The notes beneath the pieces are model-generated. The model worked only from the letters and a program-made list of their open reading frames with translations, was not told where the DNA came from and made no database searches. A stretch of DNA of 64,000 nt from Desulfolinea sp050305405 (GTDB taxonomy: Bacteria; Chloroflexota; Anaerolineae; Anaerolineales; Villigracilaceae): assembly GCA_050305405.1 (NCBI GenBank), contig JBNLFG010000001.1, positions 310,001 to 374,000 of the forward strand. The letters run 5' to 3'. A program made the translations under genes and the position numbers. This document shows positions 23,038 to 31,840 of the stretch, piece after piece (the first letter of the stretch is position 1; each line of letters opens with the position of its first letter).

Positions 23038-25701
23038 ATGCCCCTAACCCAACCCCAACACGACGTCATCACCGCCCCCCTCGACATGCGCATCTTTCTC
23101 TCCGGCCCCGCTGGTGCAGGCAAAACCACCGTCGGCGTCGAGCGGATGCGCTTTCTGCTCGAGCAGGGCGTCCCGGCCGAAAGCATCCTCGTCCTAACCC
23201 CGCAACGCACACTCCAAACGCCCTATCAGGATTTGCTCCAAAGCCCCGAAATAGGCGCGGGCGGCGAAGTGACCCTCGCCACAGTCGGCGGTCTGGCACG
23301 GCGTATGGTCGATCTCTTCTGGACACTCGCCGCCGAACCCGCAGGCTTCGCCCACCCCGACCAACCGCCCGTCTTTCTGACCCTCGAAACCGCCCAATAC
23401 TACATGGCGCATGTCGTCCGCCCGCTGCTTGACGAAGGCTACTTCGAATCGCTCACCATCAACCGCAACCGCCTCTACAGCCAGATCATCGACAATCTCA
23501 ACAAAGCCGCCGTCGTCGGCTTCCCACACGACCAGATCGGCGAACGTCTCGACAAAGCCTGGTTGAGCGACCCGTCCCAGCGCCGCATCTACGCCGACGC
23601 GCAGGACTGCGCCAATCGCTTCCGCCAATACTGTCTCGACCACAACCTGCTCGACTTCTCCCTCCAACTCGAAATTTTCTGGGAGCATCTCTGGGGTGAT
23701 CCCATCGTCCACGACTACCTGACCCGCACCTACCGTCACCTGATCTATGACAATGTCGAAGAAGACGGCGCGCGGGCCCACGACATCGTCCGTGAGTGGC
23801 TGCCCGAACTCGACTCCGCCCTGCTGATCTATGATGAAAATGCAGGATACAGGAGATTCCTCGGCGCAGACCCCGAAACGGGATACCGCCTCTCAGCACT
23901 CTGCGATGAAAAAACCTTCCTCGCCGAATCGTTCGTGACCTCGGCTGGGGTGCAGCGATTGAGTTTTGATTTGGCGAGGGTGATTGATCCCGTTAACGCC
24001 CCCTCTCTGTCCTTCGGACATCTCTCCCCCCTCGGGGGAGAGAGACAAGTCCTTCCCCCTACGGGGGAAGGATTTAGGAAGGGGGAGAGTGGTAACCGCC
24101 TCCCAAAGCCTCCTCTACCTCAAGACCTCAAAGCCCGCGCCAGAGAACTTCGCAAAGATGCAACTGACCCAGAAGTCTTCCTATGGCAATTCCTGCGCAG
24201 GAAGCAGATCAACGACGCCCGCTTCCGCAGACAACACCCCTACAAGGGCTATATTCTGGACTTCTATTGCCACGAACTGCAACTTGCCGTTGAACTCGAT
24301 GGAAGTGGGCATTTGGAAGAAGAACAGCGTCAGCACGATGAAGAAAGAACGCTAACTCTAAATGAAGATGGCATTCAAGTTTTGCGTTTTTGGAATAGCG
24401 ATGTTTTAAATAACACGGAAGATGTTTTAGGAGAGATTTGGGAAGCGATTGAGATGATTCGCAGTTCTTCCCCCTCTCTCGGTCTCTCCCCCGAGGGGGG
24501 AGAGATGCAGCCCCTTCCCCCTACGGGAGAAGGTTGGGATGGGGGTGGGGCTGAAGTCCTTCCCCCCTCGGGGGAAGGATTTAGGAAGGGGGAGAGCGGC
24601 GAAACCCTCCACTACGCCGACACCCACTATTACCCCGAACTACTCGACTGGCTGACCGAAGAAATTTCCACCCTACTCGAAGAAGGTCTGCCCCCCTCCG
24701 AGATCGTTGTGCTGGCGCCCTATCTCTCCGATGCGTTGCGCTTTTCGCTGATGCATCGTCTCGAAGCGAGGGGCATTCCCATCCGCTCGCACCGACCCTC
24801 CCGTTCTCTACGGGATGAGCCTGCCACGCAGTCGCTGTTGACGTTGGCGGCGTTGGCGCATCCGCAATGGGGTATCCGACCGTCTGAATTTGACGTGGCG
24901 TATGCCTTCATGCAAGCCATCGACGGCATGGACTTGATCCGTGCCAACCTGCTGACGAAGATCGTCTACCGCGCCTCGGGGCAGGATTTAAGTCCCTTTG
25001 ACGGAATCAAGCCCGAGGTACAGGAGCGCATCACCTATGTTTTTGGGGCGCACTATGCCGAACTCCGCGACTGGCTGCTTGCATATCGGGAGCAAGCCGA
25101 TATTCCTCCCTTCGATCATTTCCTGCGTAAACTCTTTGGCGAAATTTTGTCACAGCCTGGCTTTGGCTTCCACCGTGATCTGGATGCGGCGCGTGTGGCG
25201 GCCAGCCTGATCGAGTCGGTCAAGAAGTTCCGCTGGGCGATGGCGTCCAGCGATGCCGATGCGCTGACGTTGGGACGGGAGTACATCGAGATGCTGAACG
25301 AGGGCGTGATCGCGGCGCAGTATTTGGGGGCCTGGGATATGCAGCGTGAGGAGGCCGTGCTGGTTGCGCCTGCGTACACGTTTTTGATGCAAAATCGGGC
25401 GGTGGCGGTGCAGTTCTGGCTCAACCCCGGCTCGGACGGATGGGTGGAGCGCCTCTTCCAACCGCTGACGCACCCCTATGTGCTCTCGCGCAGTTGGGAT
25501 AACGCCGACGGGCATTATTGGACGGATGCCGACGATGTGGCTGCCAATCAGGCTACACTGGCGCGACTGACAACAGGTTTACTACGCCGCTGCAAGGAGC
25601 GGCTCTATTTGGGCTTGTCGGAGTTGGGCGAATCGGGCTTTGAGCAGCGCGGGGTTTTGTTGAAGGCTTTTCAGCGGGTATTGCAGGAAGGTAGAGAGTA
25701 A
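23038..25701 (+). CDS. UvrD/AddB-like SF1 helicase interrupted in frame by a DUF559 nuclease cassette
   Basis: The 887-aa protein begins with a superfamily 1 helicase core: FLSGPAGAGKTT is the Walker A motif near residue 20. The motif II position reads LIYDNVEED instead of DExx, and the motif III position YDENAGYRRFLGAD, so ATPase function may be weakened, as in AddB-like subunits. The C-terminal part contains a motif VI-like RRCKERLYLGLSE. At residues 364-473 a complete DUF559 endonuclease domain is inserted, flanked by repeat-encoded peptides (GEGFRKGESG on both sides). The frame stays open throughout. I prefer the ATG at 23038 over the TTG four codons earlier. A second helicase lies 2.8 kb downstream, and the two may work together in recombination or defence. 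Confidence 0.8.
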   Translation: MPLTQPQHDVITAPLDMRIFLSGPAGAGKTTVGVERMRFLLEQGVPAESILVLTPQRTLQTPYQDLLQSPEIGAGGEVTLATVGGLARRMVDLFWTLAAEPAGFAHPDQPPVFLTLETAQYYMAHVVRPLLDEGYFESLTINRNRLYSQIIDNLNKAAVVGFPHDQIGERLDKAWLSDPSQRRIYADAQDCANRFRQYCLDHNLLDFSLQLEIFWEHLWGDPIVHDYLTRTYRHLIYDNVEEDGARAHDIVREWLPELDSALLIYDENAGYRRFLGADPETGYRLSALCDEKTFLAESFVTSAGVQRLSFDLARVIDPVNAPSLSFGHLSPLGGERQVLPPTGEGFRKGESGNRLPKPPLPQDLKARARELRKDATDPEVFLWQFLRRKQINDARFRRQHPYKGYILDFYCHELQLAVELDGSGHLEEEQRQHDEERTLTLNEDGIQVLRFWNSDVLNNTEDVLGEIWEAIEMIRSSSPSLGLSPEGGEMQPLPPTGEGWDGGGAEVLPPSGEGFRKGESGETLHYADTHYYPELLDWLTEEISTLLEEGLPPSEIVVLAPYLSDALRFSLMHRLEARGIPIRSHRPSRSLRDEPATQSLLTLAALAHPQWGIRPSEFDVAYAFMQAIDGMDLIRANLLTKIVYRASGQDLSPFDGIKPEVQERITYVFGAHYAELRDWLLAYREQADIPPFDHFLRKLFGEILSQPGFGFHRDLDAARVAASLIESVKKFRWAMASSDADALTLGREYIEMLNEGVIAAQYLGAWDMQREEAVLVAPAYTFLMQNRAVAVQFWLNPGSDGWVERLFQPLTHPYVLSRSWDNADGHYWTDADDVAANQATLARLTTGLLRRCKERLYLGLSELGESGFEQRGVLLKAFQRVLQEGRE
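24001..24092. repeat. Left hairpin-rich repeat of the DUF559 cassette
   Basis: It contains two near-perfect hairpins: TCTCTCCCCC/GGGGGAGAGA (24021-24044) and CCTTCCCCC/GGGGGAAGG (24051-24071). Bases 24048-24092 recur with a few mismatches at 24555-24599. It is translated in frame. Confidence 0.85.
24127..24459 (+). mobile_element. DUF559 endonuclease domain inserted in the helicase gene
   Basis: Codons 364-473 of the helicase encode a full DUF559 (Vsr-like PD-(D/E)XK nuclease fold) domain: ARELRKDATDPEVFLWQFLR, then FRRQHPYKGYILDFYC, AVELDGSGH and VLRFWNSDVL, with the expected Asp and Glu residues. DUF559 proteins are normally free-standing and about this size. The domain lies between direct repeats whose starts are 507 bp apart (169 codons), so its gain or loss would leave the reading frame intact. 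This points to a mobile cassette rather than a native helicase domain; mobility itself is inferred. Confidence 0.7.
24473..24599. repeat. Right hairpin-rich repeat of the DUF559 cassette
   Basis: It carries three hairpins, at 24483-24505 (TCTCTCCCCC/GGGGGGAGAGA), 24511-24533, and 24558-24578 (CCTTCCCCC/GGGGGAAGG). The last 45 bases (24555-24599) match 24048-24092. It is longer than the left copy by one extra unit. Confidence 0.85.
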
Positions 25702-25703
25702 AG

Positions 25704-26114
25704 GTGGGCGAATATACTGTCAACTTAACAGGCTTCGGAATAAGCGATGAAGAAATTCGCGATTTAGAAAACTCCCCAATCACAGGGTTACAAATTATCA
25801 AAAAAGGAGATATTTCAAACAGTCGATTAGGGAAAACTTACCGAGAAAACATTATAAGGTTGTCCAATTTCACAACATATGAAATTGGCTTTTCTCCCAA
25901 GATTGACAACTTTATTTCATTGATAGAAAAAAACAGTATGGTAAGAAAAGCTTTTGAAAATTGCAGTTATGTTGAATTGCAAATTTGGATAAACATCCTA
26001 GATGACGAGACGGGAATTCCAAGTATGCATCTAACCTCAGCGCAAATGAAATATTTATCGGAAATAAACGCTGATTTAGATGTAGATATTGTCGTAATGA
26101 GCGACGATTCCTAA
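25704..26114 (+). CDS. DUF4279-like small protein
   Basis: The 136-aa protein resembles DUF4279: an N-terminal FGISDEEIR segment, a central YEIGFSPKIDNFISLIEK helix, and a C-terminal strand-helix-strand ending in LSEINADLDVDIVV. Members are often found near toxins or phage-like genes, but no role is proven. It starts with GTG two nucleotides after the helicase stop codon. It is clearly more AT-rich than the helicase, suggesting separate acquisition. The family match is from memory of the pattern and is moderate. Confidence 0.6.
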   Translation: MGEYTVNLTGFGISDEEIRDLENSPITGLQIIKKGDISNSRLGKTYRENIIRLSNFTTYEIGFSPKIDNFISLIEKNSMVRKAFENCSYVELQIWINILDDETGIPSMHLTSAQMKYLSEINADLDVDIVVMSDDS

Positions 26115-26365
26115 CAAACAACCTATTCGCACGGGCTACATGTACAAAGCCCGATAAATCGGACTTGCCAACCCGTAAGGGTTTCGCAAAACTAGCACGG
26201 TCGGTTTATCGCCGTGCGCAAAATCTACCTCACCCATTTTTCCTATCAACATGCAAGTCCCCCCAACTGAGAAAAGCATAAAATTGACTCTACACAATGA
26301 ATGTTATAGACTATGTCTATAATTTTCCATATATTTTCGTTGCTTTCGTTTGAAAGGAATCAACA
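26115..26365. other. Intergenic stretch with small hairpins and a -10 box
   Basis: There is no gene. It contains hairpins ACCC-gtaa-GGGT (26171-26182) and GCACGG/CCGTGC (26195-26217), and the palindrome CGATAAATCG near 26150. TATAAT at 26318-26323 is a possible -10 box for the receiver-ATPase gene, but the TTGACT at 26284-26289 is too far upstream (28 nt) to pair with it. Confidence 0.4.
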
Positions 26366-27538
26366 ATGAATCCAGTTACCGTTCTTGTCATTGATGCAGA
26401 TAACACCAGTCGGGGATTTTTTGCAAAAATACTTGCTAATTACGACTATAAAGTCGTTGAGGCCCGAAACGCACGCGAGGGATACCAGAAAATAAGCGAG
26501 ACGCTTCCAGACATCATCGCATGTGACTCCAATATTCCCGAACTACTCGTCCAGGAATTCATTGAACACCTGCGACGGGAAAAGAAATTTATCAACATCC
26601 CGATTGTGGTCTTCAGCGATTCTCCTGATCCCGAAGAAATGGCAAAATGCATGCAAGCCGGTGGCAATGAATATTATGTCAAATCAGGCAGCTCCGTCAA
26701 CACATTTGCACAAAAAGTCATGGAGCTGCTTCGGGATACGCAACAAGCACACCCCGAAAACAAGAAAAAAGGTGTACTGGGTGTCTTCATCAGTGCGAAA
26801 GGTGGCACTGGCACGTCTTCGATTTGCGCTAACACAGCAATGAGCTTGTCGAAAGCGATGACTAGTTCCACTGTTGCCGTTGTAGACATGGTCTTGCCCA
26901 TTGGATCCCAATCACTCATCACTGGTAACGAAAGCGACTTCAATATCGTCGAAGTTTCCAAGTTAGCCCCTGAAGAGATCACTGCCGATCATCTGCGAAA
27001 GAACATGGTTCGCCCCGAAAACTGGAACTTCAGACTCCTCCCCGGCGCGCCAAATCCGGGAAAAGCTGGGGAATTTAACGTTCAGCATACGCCAAATATT
27101 ATCGAAGCCTTACGCAAAGCATTCGATTATGTCCTAGTTGACTTCGGGCGTTCGCTCTCACGAATCAGCTTGCCCATCGTGCAAGATGCGGATGTAGCAG
27201 TGCTGGTTTTGAGCAACGACTCAAGCACGGTCACACTCACGAAACGTACTCTCGACTATCTACTGGAGCAAGGCGTTCAGCGAGACAGACTCTATCCCAT
27301 GTTCAATCGCGCCGTCGGGCTGGAAGGAGTCACCAAAGCAGAAGCGGAAGAGATACTTGGCATCCGAATCAGAAATACCGTACCGTATATGCGCAGCAAT
27401 CTAACGCTGGCAAATAACCAGCACTTTCCTGTCGAGACCAAGTTCCCGACCGACACAGCAAATTTCGTCTTCAAACAGGTTGCCGTGGAAATTTCAGAGA
27501 TGGGCATCCTGACCCAAACCGGGGAACTTTCACTATAG
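26366..27538 (+). CDS. Receiver domain fused to a CpaE/MinD-like ATPase
   Basis: The 390-aa protein has an N-terminal response-regulator receiver with phosphoacceptor Asp54 and Lys106, then a P-loop ATPase of the MinD/ParA superfamily with the deviant Walker A AKGGTGTSS (144-152). As in many CpaE proteins, the canonical lysine after the second Gly-x-Gly is missing. CpaE/TadZ proteins position type IV (Tad) pilus machinery at the pole. No other tad genes are nearby, so the role here is open. The start has an AAAGGA site, and a terminator follows. Confidence 0.85.
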   Translation: MNPVTVLVIDADNTSRGFFAKILANYDYKVVEARNAREGYQKISETLPDIIACDSNIPELLVQEFIEHLRREKKFINIPIVVFSDSPDPEEMAKCMQAGGNEYYVKSGSSVNTFAQKVMELLRDTQQAHPENKKKGVLGVFISAKGGTGTSSICANTAMSLSKAMTSSTVAVVDMVLPIGSQSLITGNESDFNIVEVSKLAPEEITADHLRKNMVRPENWNFRLLPGAPNPGKAGEFNVQHTPNIIEALRKAFDYVLVDFGRSLSRISLPIVQDADVAVLVLSNDSSTVTLTKRTLDYLLEQGVQRDRLYPMFNRAVGLEGVTKAEAEEILGIRIRNTVPYMRSNLTLANNQHFPVETKFPTDTANFVFKQVAVEISEMGILTQTGELSL

Positions 27539-27559
27539 CTCTTCAGGCAAAGTACAATA

Positions 27560-27603
27560 GCCACGGATTGCGCAAAGCCAGCGTAGTCCGTGGTTTTGTT
27601 TTA
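27560..27603 (+). terminator. Terminator after the receiver-ATPase gene
   Basis: CCACGGA (27563-27569) pairs with TCCGTGG (27589-27595), with additional weaker pairing, followed by TTTTGTTTT. Confidence 0.7.
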
Positions 27604-27672
27604 GAATAAGATGGATAAGAAAAACACGAAGAGACCATTGGAAAAAACCACCATCCACCCGGAGGTAGTCCC

Positions 27673-28422
27673 ATGAAAAAACAACTTCTGCCCCTTATCC
27701 TGTGCGTCGCGCTGATTCTCATCCCCATCAAGGTTGCGCAAGCAGACACAGGCCCCAAACCGGAGATGACCTTTACCTTTGTCGATGAAAATGGCGAAGC
27801 GAGCACGCTCAGTATCGAGTCCGGCCTTCTCTACGAATGCGCTCTGGCAGATTGCTCCGATGCAATAGTTCTCAAAGAAATGGGACCGCAACGCTTCGAA
27901 TGTGATGAATCTTCCTGCTATTCGATGGCATATGGCTACGCAGATTATTTTCAACTAGAAATCACTTTTGCTGACGGGACGACCCGAAAAAGCAATATTT
28001 TTAAGAAGAAGCAATTCTCCGCAAATTATTTCGTCATCCTGCAAGCAAACGACACACTCAACGTTGAAGAGCAAAGCCCAAATTTTCCCATTCTTCCGCT
28101 AATCCTAACACTGGCAATCGAGCTTCTGCTCGCTTATCTCTATGTGACCTTCAAAAACAAGGATATTCCCCAAAAGCGTTTTCTGCTTGGTATTTTGATT
28201 ATTAACCTGATCACGCAGCCCATCTTCACTTATATCAACGTCATTTCTCAAGGAGTGGGCATGGGCATCTTCTGTCTTTTTTCAGAGATGGTCATCTTCT
28301 TTGTTGAAGCGATCTTCATTTACTTCTTCATGAAGAAAGAAATCAGTTTCGGAAAGGCTCTCCTGCTGAGTTTTCTTTTCAATTTTGCCAGTTTCTTCAT
28401 AGGAATCTTCCTACCCGTATAA
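27673..28422 (+). CDS. Secreted-domain membrane protein, unknown function
   Basis: The 249-aa product has a signal peptide (MKKQLLPLILC..., cleavage probably after about residue 24), an extracytoplasmic domain of about 110 residues with four cysteines (CALADC and CDESSC) that could form two disulfides, and then four hydrophobic segments from about residue 140 to the end. I do not recognise the family. A GGAGG site precedes the ATG. Downstream is the second helicase gene on the same strand, 45 nt away, but a functional link is doubtful. Confidence 0.7.
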   Translation: MKKQLLPLILCVALILIPIKVAQADTGPKPEMTFTFVDENGEASTLSIESGLLYECALADCSDAIVLKEMGPQRFECDESSCYSMAYGYADYFQLEITFADGTTRKSNIFKKKQFSANYFVILQANDTLNVEEQSPNFPILPLILTLAIELLLAYLYVTFKNKDIPQKRFLLGILIINLITQPIFTYINVISQGVGMGIFCLFSEMVIFFVEAIFIYFFMKKEISFGKALLLSFLFNFASFFIGIFLPV

Positions 28423-28467
28423 AATACGAAGAGCACAAATAATAGCCATTAGACCAAAAGACAAACT

Positions 28468-30684
28468 ATGACCCTAACTTACCGCCCCTCCCAACAAAAG
28501 ATTCTCCAATACACCCACGGCAGCATGGGCATCGCCGCCGTGCCGGGTGCAGGCAAGACCTTCACTCTCTCCGCGCTCGCCGCCGAGATTATCGGGCGCG
28601 GCGACCTCGGACACGATCAGGAAGTGCTGGTCGTGACCCTCGTCAACTCGGCAGTCGACAACTTCTCCAGCCGCATCAACGGCTTTATCACAGAACGCGG
28701 ACTTCTCCCGCGCGTCGGTTATCGCGTGCGCACCCTGCATGGGTTAGCGCACGACATCGTCCGTGAGAAGCCGGGCATGGTCGGGCTGGAGGAGCGATTC
28801 GGCATCATCGACGAGCGCGAAGCCACCTACATCCGCAAGGAGGCGGTCAACGCTTGGCTGGCAGCCAATCCCTATGCCCTCGACGACTACCTCGACCCCG
28901 ATCTGGAAGAATCCAAAAAAGATTGGACGCGCAGGCAGCAGCTCCCCGCTGCGCTCGAAGGCATCGCGCTCGCATTCATCCGCTCGGCGAAAGACCGCCG
29001 CATTTTGCCCGATCAGCTCCGCTACCGTCTCAACCAGCAGCCCGCGCCCCTGCCCCTCGCCGAGATGGGGCTTGCCATCTACAGCGACTATCAGCGCGCC
29101 CTCGCCTATCGCGGCGCGGTCGATTTCGACGATCTCATCCGTCTCTCCCTCGACCTGCTCGAGCGCGACCCCGATTTCCTTGAGCGCCTGCGCTACCGCT
29201 TCCCCTACATCCTCGAAGACGAAGCCCAGGACAGCAGTCAAACGCAGGAGAAAATTCTGCGCCTGCTCTCAGGAAAAAACGGCAATTGGGTGCGCGTCGG
29301 CGACCCCAACCAAGCCATCTTCGAGACCTTCACCACCGCCAACCCCGAACTGCTGCGCAACTTCATCGCCCACGAAGCGGATTTCCAGCGCGCTCTGCCC
29401 GAATCAGGACGTTCGCAGCCGGCCGTGATTGAGTTGGCAAACCAGGTGATTGACTGGGTGATGCAGGGACATCCAGATGCGGATGTGCGCACAGCCTTGG
29501 CGCCGCCCTACATTGAAGCGACCGCCCCGAACGACCCCCAACCGAATCCGCCCTTGAATTGGGATGGAATCCGTTTAATTAACCAGAAATTCAGTCCCGA
29601 GGCCGAAGTCTCCGCCCTCGTCGATTCGCTCGCGCGTTGGGTACCCGAAAATCTCGACAAAACCGTCGCTGTGCTCGTGCCGCGCAACTCGCGCGGCGCC
29701 GAGATCGCCGATGCGCTCAAAAAGGAAGGCTTGGATGTGGTCGAAGTACTCTCATCCACGCAATCGACACGCCAAACCGCAGGCGCATTGGGAAATGTAG
29801 TGCAGTATCTCTCCGATCCGCAATCCGCATCCAAATTGGCGACCGTCTACCGCGTCTGGCGACGGGATTGGCGCGAAAATGATGAATACGCCGAGTTCTT
29901 CAAGCATGTCACCGCGCTGATCAAACGGGCGGGAGCGGTAGAAGCCTTTCTCGCCCCCTCCCCTGCCGAAGATTGGCTACCCAGTTTACAGGCGAGCGAA
30001 TCGGAAGATGTCATCCAGGAATTGGCAGCTTTTAGAGAGAACGTCCAACGCTGGCTCGCGGCGGTGACGCTACCTATCGATCAACTGATCCTAACGCTGG
30101 CGCAAGACCTGTTCAGCGAAGCCGCTGATCTGGCATTGGCGCATAAATTGGCCCTGGTGCTGCGACAGGCGGCGAACGACCACAGCGAATGGCGTCTGCC
30201 CGAGTTAACGGGCGAACTGGCCGTGATCGCTAAAAATCAGCGCAAGTTCATCGGCTTTTCGACGGAGGATGGCGGCTTTGACCCGACGCATTATGCGGGC
30301 AAAGTGGTCATCACGACGATGCACAAGGCGAAGGGGCTGGAGTGGGACCGCGTCTACCTGACGGCGGTGAACAGCTATAACTTCCCGTCAAACCAGCCGA
30401 ACGACAGCTATATCGGCGAAAAGTGGTTTGTGCGGGATAGTTTGAATTTGGAATCCGAAGCCATCGCCCAACTGGATGCCGCCACCCAAACGGGCGAATA
30501 CGACTGGTACAGCGAAGGGCAAGCCACCCTCGATGCGCGCGTGGATTATGTGCGTGAGCGCCTGCGTCTCTTTTATGTGGGCATCACCCGCGCAAAGGAA
30601 GAATTGGTGGTGACGTGGAATACGGGCAGAAGAGGCGATGCGACGATGGCGCTGCCCTTTGCGGCGTTACAAAGTGATGAGTGA
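28468..30684 (+). CDS. UvrD/PcrA-like ATP-dependent DNA helicase
   Basis: The 738-aa protein is a superfamily 1A helicase with all motifs: Walker A VPGAGKT (25-31), motif II EDEAQDSSQ, motif III VGDPNQAIFETF, motif V TMHKAKGLEWDRVYL and motif VI LRLFYVGITRAKEEL. It should unwind DNA 3' to 5'. It lacks the C-terminal RecB-type nuclease domain of AddA. It is probably the active partner of the degenerate helicase at 23038-25701, from which it is separated by three unrelated genes. Some 95% of the coding span is GC-richer than the neighbouring DUF4279 and DUF3800 genes by eye. Confidence 0.9.
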   Translation: MTLTYRPSQQKILQYTHGSMGIAAVPGAGKTFTLSALAAEIIGRGDLGHDQEVLVVTLVNSAVDNFSSRINGFITERGLLPRVGYRVRTLHGLAHDIVREKPGMVGLEERFGIIDEREATYIRKEAVNAWLAANPYALDDYLDPDLEESKKDWTRRQQLPAALEGIALAFIRSAKDRRILPDQLRYRLNQQPAPLPLAEMGLAIYSDYQRALAYRGAVDFDDLIRLSLDLLERDPDFLERLRYRFPYILEDEAQDSSQTQEKILRLLSGKNGNWVRVGDPNQAIFETFTTANPELLRNFIAHEADFQRALPESGRSQPAVIELANQVIDWVMQGHPDADVRTALAPPYIEATAPNDPQPNPPLNWDGIRLINQKFSPEAEVSALVDSLARWVPENLDKTVAVLVPRNSRGAEIADALKKEGLDVVEVLSSTQSTRQTAGALGNVVQYLSDPQSASKLATVYRVWRRDWRENDEYAEFFKHVTALIKRAGAVEAFLAPSPAEDWLPSLQASESEDVIQELAAFRENVQRWLAAVTLPIDQLILTLAQDLFSEAADLALAHKLALVLRQAANDHSEWRLPELTGELAVIAKNQRKFIGFSTEDGGFDPTHYAGKVVITTMHKAKGLEWDRVYLTAVNSYNFPSNQPNDSYIGEKWFVRDSLNLESEAIAQLDAATQTGEYDWYSEGQATLDARVDYVRERLRLFYVGITRAKEELVVTWNTGRRGDATMALPFAALQSDE

Positions 30685-30734
30685 TGCGTGAAAAGACTCT
30701 CTAAATTTTGATGGGAACGAATTCGCTTATGGCT

Positions 30735-30740
30735 TATAAT
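30735..30740 (+). promoter_or_regulatory. -10 box candidate for the DUF3800 gene
   Basis: A perfect TATAAT lies 57 nt before the ATG, in an AT-rich stretch. No good -35 box at the standard distance is seen. Confidence 0.3.
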
Positions 30741-30797
30741 CTATTTACTTACATTGTCCGATAAAATCAGAAGGGATATTCAAAAGAGGTAAAGACG

Positions 30798-31577
30798 ATG
30801 CTTATTTTTATCGATGAAAGTGGTTTTCCACATCCAAAAGACGACACCTTGCGTCCCGTTCTAGCCGCCCTGTGTCTCCCTGAGACACAGCATCGCCGTT
30901 TTAGTAGGCAACTTCATGCAATAAAAAATAAATTTCTTGACAATCCATCGAAAGAGCTTAAGGCAAAAGAGCTACTACGTCCTTACATCTTTGAGAAAAA
31001 ACCTCGTCGTAGAGAAATGGTTGAATCTGTTTTTGATCTTGTTAGACAAACGGATGGACTTGCTATATATGCATCTGTGATGGAAAAACCTGCTTCCATG
31101 CCAACTTGCCCTGAAACTCATATCCCCATACAGTACAGACGATTACTCGAACGAATCCACTTTCACACAGACACATACGGTCAAATAGACGAATCTGCTA
31201 TTATTCTTTTTGATGGGGAGGGAACCAGCGGTATAAAAGGTGGGCTTGGACCAGGTATTAGTGCATACCTGTTTCGTTCATCCGATGGTCAAAAACTTAC
31301 TCGGATAATCACAACTCCTTTTTTTGTTGATTCTAAAATAACTCTTGGTGTGCAAGTTGCAGATATGATTGCAGGATGTATTCGCCTGTCTGAAGAGCGA
31401 GACGAAAACGATAAAATGAATAGTTCTCCGCATTTCAAATCCGCAATTCTTCGCTTTAGAAAGATCATAAATGAGAAAACAAACAATTTTGAAACTGATT
31501 GGACAACGCTCTATGGACTAAACTATATCCCCGAAAGAGAGCTTTACGAAGAGACGAAAAATAATTATCGTCCTTAA
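30798..31577 (+). CDS. DUF3800 protein
   Basis: The 259-aa protein carries the DUF3800 hallmarks: FIDESG at 4-9, an LLFDGEGTSG-like central Asp, and FVDSKITLGVQVADMIAG near residue 185. The conserved acidic residues resemble an RNase H-like nuclease fold, but no activity is established. The family is common in accessory and defence-rich DNA. The gene is visibly AT-rich compared with the helicase before it, which supports horizontal acquisition. It follows the helicase by 113 nt. Confidence 0.85.
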   Translation: MLIFIDESGFPHPKDDTLRPVLAALCLPETQHRRFSRQLHAIKNKFLDNPSKELKAKELLRPYIFEKKPRRREMVESVFDLVRQTDGLAIYASVMEKPASMPTCPETHIPIQYRRLLERIHFHTDTYGQIDESAIILFDGEGTSGIKGGLGPGISAYLFRSSDGQKLTRIITTPFFVDSKITLGVQVADMIAGCIRLSEERDENDKMNSSPHFKSAILRFRKIINEKTNNFETDWTTLYGLNYIPERELYEETKNNYRP

Positions 31578-31738
31578 ATACAGAAACCAGGAAAGCGTGT
31601 CTGGAAGACCCACCAACCCCGGTTTCAACTAAATCCTATCACATTTTCTATAGATATTCAACAGAAATTTATTAGAGTTTTAGAAGGAGCTTTGCGTCAT
31701 GGCGTCATGTAAAACTTCTTCTCTTTTTTATCTATCAG

Positions 31739-31834
31739 CATGGACAAAAAATAACCAAGCCACAAATCCCCGAAGAAATGACCGCCGTTCTATTGGATGC
31801 CTACAGGGGCGTCGATGCGCTGCGGGTTGAGTGA
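31739..31834 (+). pseudogene. Possible C-terminal remnant of a lost gene
   Basis: One frame reads HGQKITKPQIPEEMTAV followed by LLDAYRGVDALRVE and a stop at 31832-31834. The composition is protein-like, but no start or upstream coding region is present. I do not recognise the parent protein. The remnant abuts repeat family E. Confidence 0.3.
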
Positions 31835-31840
31835 TTTTTT

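Noticed and set aside
24001..24599. Frameshift or assembly break in the helicase
   Set aside because: The reading frame is continuous through both repeats and the DUF559 domain, and helicase sequence resumes in the same frame.
26130..26220. tRNA or small RNA gene in the hairpin-rich gap
   Set aside because: The hairpins do not form a cloverleaf and there is no T-loop or CCA-like end.
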